Below are positions 6,834-13,236 of a stretch of 13,236 bases of DNA, one piece after another; position 1 is the stretch's first letter, and the number at the start of each line of letters is the position of its first letter. The stretch is from Sediminispirochaeta sp. (GTDB lineage Bacteria > Spirochaetota > Spirochaetia > DSM-16054 > Sediminispirochaetaceae), in assembly GCA_011046055.1 (NCBI GenBank), contig DSBN01000202.1, forward strand, positions 1 to 13,236, in the 5' to 3' direction. Both the position numbers and the translations under genes were made by a program. The notes beneath the pieces were generated by a model. It was not told where the DNA came from. It did no database searches and saw only the letters and a program-made list of their open reading frames with translations.

Positions 6834-8177
6834 CTACAGGCTGATTGAACTCGAGAGTTTGGCGCTGGTCTCCCAGTTTCCATCTTCCGGTCGGTAACGC
6901 AGGGTGTAGCCGAGGGTGATGACCGCGGGACCGGTTTTGTAGTTCACGTTGGCCAGAATCAGGGCGTTTTCCGGATCAATCAGCTCGTCAAACGAGGCGA
7001 TGTTCCTTTTGTCGTAACTCAGATCAAAGAAGACCCCCGGCAGCAGTCCTTCGGCGACGACTAGGGTCGAGCGAAGATGGGGCAGGGTAGAGGGTTTGCT
7101 AGAATCGGGAGAGAAAGAACCGCTGAGGGTCGTGTTGAACTGTACCGCCTCACCGAGCAGCTGAAAGCCCAGCGTGCTCTGCCATCCGGCGTAGCCCTCT
7201 ACGCTGTCGGTACCGCTGTAGATGCGATATTTCGACTCCCGGTAGAGATCGTAGGCGGCATCGAAGTAGAAGGGGACGAAGTTGTCGCCGATGAACAGCG
7301 AGTTGAGTCCGTAGTTGACAAACTTGAACGCCCTGCCCCCGACGCCGACCAAAACACCTTGGTTCAGCTCTTCGCCGCCCGGCTGGAAGGCCATGTCGCC
7401 GTAAAAATTGAGACTGAATAAGTCCTTGTTCAGTAGAGGCTGAATAAAGTCAAAACTAAACATGGAGACCGTATCCGGCTCCTGGTCGAAATCGGTATGA
7501 GCGTCCGCCTTGGTATCCGCGGCGAAAGTCCCGCCAATCTGAAGATTCTTGAGAATTGGAATCTCCGTGATCATCAATGGTCGAACATAGAGACGGGAGC
7601 CGATAACGTCGAAGTTGGCCAAGTTGCCCACAAAACTCTCGACGCCCAAATAGGGAAAATCAAAAAGCTGCCCGTCCACATCTAAGGCCAGACCGACCTT
7701 GCGCAGTTCCGGCAGAAAGAGGCTGTTGGAGTAGTTGGCCATCAGAAAGCCGGTCCCCAAACTGCCGTTGTCTATCGACCCGATCTTGGCGTAGAGAGGA
7801 TCGCCCTTGTAACCGTAGCGAACGTAACGAAAAATCGGCAGGTAGAGATCCAGAAACGAGTTGTCGTCGTCGGGGATCCAATCCTGCTCTCGTACTTCGA
7901 AACTGCTCCCCCCCCCGTCGTCGACAAAGCGATAATTGACGGTGAAGGCCATGCCCACTCCGATCTTGCCGAAAATAAACTCGGGGTTGAGGGAGAGGCT
8001 CTGGTAGGTGACTTGATCGAAGTCCCCCGAATCGTCCTTTTCATTGAAGGTCTGAGCCCCCAGCTCGATCGTCATAGCGAAATCCGTTCCACCAGCTTCG
8101 GCTTCTTGGGCGCTTAGCGGCAGTGCCAGAAGACCAAGCAGGAGGAGAGGGATAGATTTTTGATACAGCTTTCTCAT
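6834..8177 (-). CDS. Outer-membrane beta-barrel protein, paralogue of the FecR-fusion barrel
   Basis: The start at ATG 8177 (447 residues) is chosen because AAGGAGG lies 5 bases upstream and it places the signal peptide MRKLYQKSIPLLLLGLLALP (cut after LSA, residue 23) at the N-terminus. An upstream in-frame ATG at 8225 would add 16 residues with no purpose. The mature protein is rich in alternating polar and hydrophobic strands with aromatic residues (for example FVPFYFDAAYDLY), as expected for a barrel of roughly 14-16 strands. It matches the barrel half of the FecR-fusion protein around DPLYAKIG (126-133) and through PELRKVGLALDVD (156-168) and GSRLYVRP (193-200). The last residues are KLSSSISL, so the C-terminal residue is L, a weaker beta-signal than the usual F. 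Residues 88-90 (GGG) are encoded within a run of nine G. Substrate or function is not recognisable; a porin-like or surface role is inferred. Confidence 0.8.
   Translation of the reverse strand: MRKLYQKSIPLLLLGLLALPLSAQEAEAGGTDFAMTIELGAQTFNEKDDSGDFDQVTYQSLSLNPEFIFGKIGVGMAFTVNYRFVDDGGGSSFEVREQDWIPDDDNSFLDLYLPIFRYVRYGYKGDPLYAKIGSIDNGSLGTGFLMANYSNSLFLPELRKVGLALDVDGQLFDFPYLGVESFVGNLANFDVIGSRLYVRPLMITEIPILKNLQIGGTFAADTKADAHTDFDQEPDTVSMFSFDFIQPLLNKDLFSLNFYGDMAFQPGGEELNQGVLVGVGGRAFKFVNYGLNSLFIGDNFVPFYFDAAYDLYRESKYRIYSGTDSVEGYAGWQSTLGFQLLGEAVQFNTTLSGSFSPDSSKPSTLPHLRSTLVVAEGLLPGVFFDLSYDKRNIASFDELIDPENALILANVNYKTGPAVITLGYTLRYRPEDGNWETSAKLSSSISL
7908..7916 (-). repeat. Homopolymer of nine G (coding strand) inside the barrel gene
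   Basis: Nine consecutive C on the + strand are nine G on the coding strand and encode GGG (residues 88-90). Losing one G moves the frame into one that stops at 7772; gaining one G moves it into one that stops at 7660. Either change truncates the barrel in its first third. Tracts of this length are prone to slippage. Confidence 0.8.
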
Positions 8178-8182
8178 CGTTG

Positions 8183-8189
8183 CCTCCTT
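8183..8189 (-). promoter_or_regulatory. Ribosome binding site that fixes the barrel gene start
   Basis: AAGGAGG on the coding strand lies 5 bases before ATG 8177 and is a near-perfect Shine-Dalgarno. It rules against the longer version starting at 8225. Confidence 0.8.
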
Positions 8190-8200
8190 ATCATACTCTC

Positions 8201-8217
8201 GTACTAGAATATAGTAC
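8201..8217. promoter_or_regulatory. Inverted repeat over a possible -10 box upstream of the barrel gene
   Basis: GTACTA-N5-TAGTAC is a perfect 6-5-6 dyad in the 109-bp gap between the giant gene and the barrel gene. On the - strand it contains TATATT (8213-8208), a possible -10 box, although no good -35 is seen at 17 bp. The same half-site pattern GTAnnA-N5-TnnTAC occurs upstream of the giant gene. It could be an operator or a chance AT-rich dyad. The rest of the gap (8218-8286) shows only weak hairpins and no clear terminator. Confidence 0.4.
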
Positions 8218-8286
8218 AGAATCATGAAAATTTACAGTTTTCCGCCGTCAAAAACGGTTTTACCACATCAAGCTACCATGGAAAGC

Positions 8287-11200
8287 TTAGAAGCGTAATT
8301 CTATCTCCGTTCCGGTCTCAACGGCCAGCGTGTGCTGGCCGTACGTATCTATCTCCGACATCGATCTCCGTCTCTGATAGCCGATCCGGCCGAAAATTCT
8401 CACATAACCCACATCGACCAGTTGGAGCTCGCTGGTGTGGCTGAAGAAAAGAGCTTCACTGACACCCTCCTCGAATACGTCGGTATACTTTAGTTGGAGC
8501 TCCTCCCGGTGGACTAAAAGCTGCTGCTCCACTTCGAGCTGCTTGTCGAAGGGGATCGTCCAGTCAACCATTTTTTTGCTCTCCCACCGCAGGCGTGAGG
8601 AGAAATTGCTTGAGGGGTCGGGGAGCTCTCGTTCCCAGGTGCTGGACAGGCCGGCACTTCGTCTCTGATCGATGAGCAAGGAGAGGTACTGGCTGAGACT
8701 GATCTTATGTTCCTCTTCGATTCCCCCCCCATAAGGGCGGCGGGATGTGTATGTCAACTTGTGGCTGATCTCTTCGGTCCGGTACCAGTCGAAGAGAGCG
8801 TAACGGCCCAGACGTCCGAATAGGTTGAGCGCCGTCGTGGTGTAGCTGCCGTGAATATCGAGGTAGTCGAGCACGCTGTCGTAGTCACGCTCCAGACTCC
8901 TCTCCACGCCCAGGGAGAGCTTGTTGGGGCTGAAGAGGTGAATGAAATGAGAGCCGGGGTTCCGTTGATACAGCAGGTTGAAGGTGGAACCGAGATCCGC
9001 GCCGCGGCTTCCGAGGGTGTTCTGGGAAAAATCATCCTTGGTGTCGGAGTGGAAAATATCCCACAAGGGTGGGTTCAGCCAAAGCCCTTCTATCTTCGAT
9101 GCCCGCAGGAAGATCCCGTGCAAGTCGTTGGCAAAGCTCCCGACGGCACCGTAGGTCTCCCGGTTGCTTCCTTCCCTGGCTAGACTGAGGCTCAGACTGG
9201 CCGATTCCGACGATCCAAGGGACAGGAGGGTCCTCAGATTGAGCTGCCACATCCCCCGAGTCTCCAGCTGGAGCGGATTCTCCCTGGGAAAGCTCTGGGC
9301 CTCGATGGCTGGGGTGAAGGAGAGACTCCAGCGGGGCTGATGGAATTCGAAGGCGATTTGGTGGTTTTGCTGTCTCGCCACTCTGCCTTCGGTGTCAAAG
9401 GGCAGGGTCAAACGGTTGACCGCGCCTAGGCGGGAGAAGAACTCCTCCTCCGGCTGAGTGTACTGGTCATTTTGAGCCAGGAACCGATCGGTCAAACGGA
9501 GCGAATAATTTTCGGACCCGGAGACCGCTGTTTCAAAATACCAGGATCGTTTGAGTTTTTGACGGCTCCAGTACAGGTCGTTTTTCAAGGTCAAACTGCC
9601 CAATCGCTCCTCTCTGAGTTGCAGGGAACTCCTCCGGGAGGCTCGCAGGTCCGCGAGCTCGTGACTTTCCCGGTAGTTGTCCTTTAAGACAACTCCTCCA
9701 TCGAGCAGGGGCAGTTCAAGACTGTATCCTCCGGCGGGTAGGAAAGTTTGTTCGGCCCACCTCCCGTCATAATCGGCCTGCAGTCTAAGCCCGAGCACGG
9801 TCATACTCAAGTTATTGCTGAAGGCCAGCTGCTCACCGCCGCTTTCTTTCGTCCCTCCGCGGTAAGTTGGCTGTTGTCCGTAGACCTCCTGCTCGAAAGA
9901 GAGATCCTCTATCAGCACTCGATCCGCCCAGCTCCACAGGGGGCCATCGTATCGATAGGAGAAGAAGGTCCGGCCACCAAGGCCGAGGTTCGTTATGGGG
10001 TCGTGGAAATAGATCTCGTCTATCTCCAGCGAAGCGGCTTCTTGGAACTCCGCGGAGATAAGCATGCTGTTTACCCTTCGGGCGTGTCGATTCGGGGTGA
10101 GTCCCTGGTCCAGGCTGACCAGTAGAGCGTCGAGTTTCTGATCGTCCACGGTGATACGCCCCGCATCCTGCTCGGCGTCCAAATCCCAGGTGAGCTTTCG
10201 CCATTGTGAGGCTGTATCCGGGGGGGTGAAACTCACCGCCAGCCCCTCACCGGCGCTATTGCGCAGGGAAACCGTCATACTCAAGGGCGGCGTGCCGCCG
10301 TCTCCTCCGGTTTTTATAAAGAAAGAGATCTTGCCGTAGTCTCCCAAATTCCGCGCTGGGGTGAAGCCCTCCACCTGCCAGGTGTCGGTATCGACGGGTT
10401 CTTCCCATTCTATCTTCAGCACCCGGCTGTCGAAGCCGCCGTCTCCGTTCAAAAGCGCCGCTTCGGAGTGGGACATCAGCCCCTGGTCTTCGATACTGCC
10501 CGGGTCCAAGGGGCGGCTGTAACTCCGGACGGTGGTTCCCCGCTCGCTGGAGCCGGTGAAGGGGCTGCCCTCCAGGTCGATATCCGCCACCAGCAGGCGC
10601 CCCTCCGCCCCGGAACCAGAATCGTAGGAGATCAGAATATCGAAGGCCGTGGCCGCTTGAAGCCTCCGCCGGTCTTCCTCGTTCAGGGGGATGGTCAGGC
10701 GCTGCCACTGATCCTGATCGGGGGCGAAGCCAATGGAGGGGTCGGTCAACTCGACGACGACGGGATCGGGGAGGGGAGCTCCGGCGCCGTCGAGCACTTC
10801 ATTTCCGTCTATATCTTCGCTGTTGATGCGGCTGTACTGAGGCGCCCAGCGCAGGGCCGGAGCGACGGAGAGACTTCCTCCCTCGGCCAGATCGAATGAA
10901 AATCCTTCGTCGTAGGGGGACCGTTCGGCGTCCAGCTCCTCGTCGGCGTCCAGATCTTCGGCTAAGCGACCAATGAGGAGGTGTACCTGGATATCCTCCG
11001 GCGGAACGGAGCCGTCCGTTCCCAGGGGTTTCAGCAGCAGGTTGATCGCCCGTGCGCCGGAGAGGTCCCGCTGTCCGTCACCGTCGCTCAAAGGGATTCT
11101 GCCGCCGACCCACTGCCCCGCCTCCAGCCGGTACTCCAGCACCATGGCCTCTCCGGCGGTCTCGCTGCCGGTGGCCGCGAGATAGGGGCCGACCCTCCCG

Positions 11201-13173
11201 CCGTCCTGGTAGGGGGAGACCTGCTCCGGCGGAGGGTCCCAAGTGTAGTGCATCAGGGAGTAGCCTCCGGTGAAGCTGTAGTTGTAGTGGTCTTTGAAGA
11301 AGAGCTTGCCCCGATTTGCATGGAGAAAGTTCAGGGACTCCGCCTCTCCGGTTTGGTACTCCGAAGCGGAGGAAGGAGCTGCCGGATAGAGGTTCTCCGG
11401 CCCCGGGACCACCGGGTAGAGCGAATCGTCCATCCCGAAGAGCCGCAGTCGGCCCGTAGTGTTGGGGTTCGATACTTCCACCCCCGCCTCAACTCGGGCC
11501 GAGAGACGCTGACCGCTGTACTCCACACTAGCCAAACCCAGCATAGCCCCCTCCGCCTCCTTCTCATCGGTGGTGTAGGCCATGGGATCGGCGTTCCAGC
11601 GCAGGCTGAAGTCCAAACCCGTCCGCCAAGGCTCGCCGGAACCGAAAGTGTTGGCCGATACCGCCAACAGGTCCCCTCCAACGGCTCTGGGATTCGAGAT
11701 TCGGTAGAAAATATCGATCCTCTCCCCCTCCGCCGGGGGGAGGAAAAAATTGAGGGCGCCGGTAACGGGGTCGAAGCTGTAACTGCTTGTGGGGATACCG
11801 TTGCGTTCCACCCGAATCGAGCCGTCCAAAACGTTGGTACCCAAATTGTAGCCCGATACCGGAGTCAGATGCTGGAACAGGAGTTCGTAGCCCCTTGCCT
11901 CGGAAGCAGCAGCCTCGGGTCCGTAGAACCTCGCCGCCCCGGGGAAGCCGTAGTCCGCATCCATCAGGGGGTAACGGGCCGCGTGGTCCCTGAGCCCGGC
12001 TCCAACTGGGCTGATCCGCCATTCCTCCGGCGCCTTCGTCTCGGCCAGGGGCAGACGCTGCCCCTGGGTGCCGTTTGTATCCACCAGTTCGACGGCGGTC
12101 TCCCGTCCATCACCGGAGACACGGTAGACGCTCCGTAGCTCGAAGGGGCTCCACCGCCCCGGGCTGTACAGCAGCAGCGACTGCCGGCCCTCTATCTCCC
12201 GCTCCAGCGCTGACAGGTCCAGACCCATATAGTCGGTCACGCCGAAGTCAAAATCGATCGGCTCAGCCTCCAGATCAAGTTCGGTACCGCTGAGACTGAG
12301 GCCGCAGAGGGCGCCCGGGCCAAGCTCCGGGTCGCCCACCGGGGAGCCGTTCTTGGAGTAGGAGACTACCAGATCACCGTAGACCGGCCGGCGCAGCAGG
12401 ACCAAGCCCTCGGCGGCGGAGACCACCACCTCGGAGTCGTCAAGGCGACGGTAGCGGCGGCCATCAAGACCCTGGTATATCCCCTGGTCATCCTCCAGGT
12501 AGACCCGTAGAGCCTCCACCCCTTCGTCGGGCAGTACAAAAAAACGGCCCCGTATGTAGTCCTCCGGGGCGATTCTCTCTTCCACCAGGAGTTTGGAGCC
12601 GAGGAAGTGCAGCTCTTCGGTGTCGGCGGGGTCGTAACGCAGAGCCAGATGATGTTCGCCGTACTCGCTCTTCATTCGACCGTAGGTGCCGAGGGAGGCG
12701 CGGGAGGCTTCGGGCAGACTGAGCGAACCCAGTTCGCCCCGGCCGATATCCGTATTGCCGATGCGTAGCTCTTGGAGCAGATCATCCTCTTCCCCGAAGT
12801 AGCCGAAGAGGAAGGTCTCCAGGGTCTGTTCGGAGCTGATCTGGGTCTCGAAAAAGTATTGGTCGTCGTACCACAGGGAGAGAGTCAGCTCCGGGGTCTG
12901 CTCGAAGAGCAAGCCGCTGCTGAAATCCTCCACACCGGCGGCCTGTACTCCCTCTACATCCGCCCCCCAGCTGAACCCGAAACCGGCGGCCAGGCGGGCG
13001 GTCCAGCTGCCTTCGATAAAAAAGTCGACTTTCGCGTCCAACAGATCCGCTTCGAACAGAGCAGTGGGCGCCTCCTCCCGCGGGAGAGGCAGATCTTGGG
13101 CCTCAAGGGCGAGGGGGAAAGAGAGGCCGAGCAGCAGCAGGGCGATAGACGTTGATCTTCTTCTCGATGCCAT
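8287..13173 (-). CDS. Giant (1628-aa) exported outer-membrane protein with embedded jelly-roll modules; SprA-like layout possible
   Basis: MASRRRSTSI and a hydrophobic core lead to a signal peptidase I site near LEA/Q (residue 25). Residues about 48-200 are strand-rich. Two similar short units follow at 219-275 and 442-492, each of the form V-R/Y-V-x...Y-x-F/L...G-x-L-x-F/L-x-x-P...G-x-x-x-V/I-x-Y. Residues about 500-580 again look like strands. Residues 672-870 and 915-1058 resemble two carbohydrate-binding-type jelly rolls: each has [ND]LxxxxxIxxxxK early, QWxxLTxxL in the middle, and a late LxxxDIxLEG or LEIDEIYF strand. Residues about 1085-1628 form a long barrel-like region ending TEIELRF, a canonical outer-membrane beta-signal. 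The mosaic of strands and soluble inserts, with short acidic loops such as NSEDIDGNEVLDG (784-796), recalls SprA of the type IX secretion system, from memory only. No Shine-Dalgarno precedes the ATG. The gene probably starts the - strand block. Confidence 0.8.
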   Translation of the reverse strand: MASRRRSTSIALLLLGLSFPLALEAQDLPLPREEAPTALFEADLLDAKVDFFIEGSWTARLAAGFGFSWGADVEGVQAAGVEDFSSGLLFEQTPELTLSLWYDDQYFFETQISSEQTLETFLFGYFGEEDDLLQELRIGNTDIGRGELGSLSLPEASRASLGTYGRMKSEYGEHHLALRYDPADTEELHFLGSKLLVEERIAPEDYIRGRFFVLPDEGVEALRVYLEDDQGIYQGLDGRRYRRLDDSEVVVSAAEGLVLLRRPVYGDLVVSYSKNGSPVGDPELGPGALCGLSLSGTELDLEAEPIDFDFGVTDYMGLDLSALEREIEGRQSLLLYSPGRWSPFELRSVYRVSGDGRETAVELVDTNGTQGQRLPLAETKAPEEWRISPVGAGLRDHAARYPLMDADYGFPGAARFYGPEAAASEARGYELLFQHLTPVSGYNLGTNVLDGSIRVERNGIPTSSYSFDPVTGALNFFLPPAEGERIDIFYRISNPRAVGGDLLAVSANTFGSGEPWRTGLDFSLRWNADPMAYTTDEKEAEGAMLGLASVEYSGQRLSARVEAGVEVSNPNTTGRLRLFGMDDSLYPVVPGPENLYPAAPSSASEYQTGEAESLNFLHANRGKLFFKDHYNYSFTGGYSLMHYTWDPPPEQVSPYQDGGRVGPYLAATGSETAGEAMVLEYRLEAGQWVGGRIPLSDGDGQRDLSGARAINLLLKPLGTDGSVPPEDIQVHLLIGRLAEDLDADEELDAERSPYDEGFSFDLAEGGSLSVAPALRWAPQYSRINSEDIDGNEVLDGAGAPLPDPVVVELTDPSIGFAPDQDQWQRLTIPLNEEDRRRLQAATAFDILISYDSGSGAEGRLLVADIDLEGSPFTGSSERGTTVRSYSRPLDPGSIEDQGLMSHSEAALLNGDGGFDSRVLKIEWEEPVDTDTWQVEGFTPARNLGDYGKISFFIKTGGDGGTPPLSMTVSLRNSAGEGLAVSFTPPDTASQWRKLTWDLDAEQDAGRITVDDQKLDALLVSLDQGLTPNRHARRVNSMLISAEFQEAASLEIDEIYFHDPITNLGLGGRTFFSYRYDGPLWSWADRVLIEDLSFEQEVYGQQPTYRGGTKESGGEQLAFSNNLSMTVLGLRLQADYDGRWAEQTFLPAGGYSLELPLLDGGVVLKDNYRESHELADLRASRRSSLQLREERLGSLTLKNDLYWSRQKLKRSWYFETAVSGSENYSLRLTDRFLAQNDQYTQPEEEFFSRLGAVNRLTLPFDTEGRVARQQNHQIAFEFHQPRWSLSFTPAIEAQSFPRENPLQLETRGMWQLNLRTLLSLGSSESASLSLSLAREGSNRETYGAVGSFANDLHGIFLRASKIEGLWLNPPLWDIFHSDTKDDFSQNTLGSRGADLGSTFNLLYQRNPGSHFIHLFSPNKLSLGVERSLERDYDSVLDYLDIHGSYTTTALNLFGRLGRYALFDWYRTEEISHKLTYTSRRPYGGGIEEEHKISLSQYLSLLIDQRRSAGLSSTWERELPDPSSNFSSRLRWESKKMVDWTIPFDKQLEVEQQLLVHREELQLKYTDVFEEGVSEALFFSHTSELQLVDVGYVRIFGRIGYQRRRSMSEIDTYGQHTLAVETGTEIELRF
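8723..8730 (-). repeat. Homopolymer of eight G (coding strand) inside the giant gene
   Basis: Eight C on the + strand are eight G on the coding strand, encoding GGG at residues 1482-1484 (context PYGGGIEEE). Loss of one G gives a frame that stops at 8514 and removes the true C-terminus with its beta-signal. Confidence 0.75.
10220..10226 (-). repeat. Homopolymer of seven C (coding strand) inside the giant gene
   Basis: Seven G on the + strand, seven C on the coding strand, within the codons for FTPPD near residue 984. It is shorter than the other two tracts and less likely to be hypermutable. Confidence 0.5.
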
Positions 13174-13174
13174 C

Positions 13175-13236
13175 GTATAATTATTTTATACACGTTCGAT
13201 TGTGTAAATCATCTTTTTGATAAAAGTTCCATATAC
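13175..13236 (-). promoter_or_regulatory. AT-rich promoter region with an inverted repeat next to the giant gene start
   Basis: On the - strand this stretch holds TATAAAAT (13190-13183), a strong -10 candidate, and TTTACA (13208-13203), which resembles a -35 but is only 12-14 bases away, so the -35 is uncertain. A perfect 6-5-6 dyad, GTATAA-N5-TTATAC (13175-13191), overlaps the -10 and ends one base from the ATG at 13173. No Shine-Dalgarno is seen. With this -10, the transcript would start very close to the ATG and might be leaderless or nearly so. Confidence 0.45.

Noticed and set aside
8178..8225. Longer version of the barrel protein starting at 8225
   Set aside because: The extra 16 residues sit over the likely promoter and dyad, and a strong Shine-Dalgarno marks ATG 8177.
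8245..8260. Short hairpin CCGT-CAAAA-ACGG followed by TTTT as a terminator
   Set aside because: The stem is only 4 bp and the T-run is on the + strand, where no gene ends nearby. On the - strand no T-run follows.
10981..12138. A 385-codon open frame on the + strand inside the giant gene
   Set aside because: It is antisense to a convincing gene. It lacks a recognisable domain and fits the expected open antisense frames of GC-rich coding DNA.
1..13236. CRISPR array, tRNA, rRNA, insertion sequence or prophage genes
   Set aside because: No spaced direct repeats, cloverleaf-like sequences, transposase or phage motifs were seen. Nearly all of the window is accounted for by six genes.

Overview
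The window looks like a piece of a moderately GC-rich bacterial chromosome from a diderm organism, most probably a spirochaete (Spirochaetales). This is an inference from three things: signal peptides ending in LSAQ or HAQ, a FecR-type domain joined to an outer-membrane barrel, and long TPR proteins. No rRNA or tRNA is present to confirm it. Coding density is very high; the longest gene-free stretch is about 110 bp. No mobile element, CRISPR array, tRNA or rRNA was seen.

Layout. On the + strand, two TPR genes lie 11 bp apart: a secreted 246-aa protein (111-851) and a membrane-anchored 639-aa protein with a charged coiled coil and about 13 TPRs (863-2782). They converge, with an 18-bp gap, on a four-gene block that fills the rest of the window on the - strand. 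In transcription order (right to left) this block holds a 1628-aa exported protein ending in an outer-membrane beta-signal (13173-8287), a 447-aa outer-membrane barrel (8177-6834), a 732-aa FecR-domain/barrel fusion (6817-4619), and the mismatch-repair gene mutL (4606-2801). Gaps within the block are 109, 16 and 12 bp, so the last three genes are almost certainly co-transcribed. The giant gene may read into them or share their regulator.

How the genes may work together. The three proteins upstream of mutL all appear to be outer-membrane or periplasmic. The 447-aa barrel and the C-terminal half of the FecR fusion are clearly paralogous: they share a DP-[FL]-Y-x-K-[LI]-G block followed by a matching segment. 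The giant protein alternates strand-rich segments with soluble modules, including two jelly-roll-like domains, and ends in about 500 residues of barrel-like sequence. Its layout recalls the SprA family of very large outer-membrane proteins, but that is a hypothesis. The most notable sequence-level signals are a G9 tract in the 447-aa barrel gene and a G8 tract in the giant gene, both in frame and both candidates for slipped-strand phase variation, and two similar 6-5-6 inverted repeats (GTAnnA-N5-TnnTAC) just upstream of these same two genes. mutL at the end of such an operon is also unusual. It has no Shine-Dalgarno and carries a perfect 10-bp hairpin within its first 15 codons.
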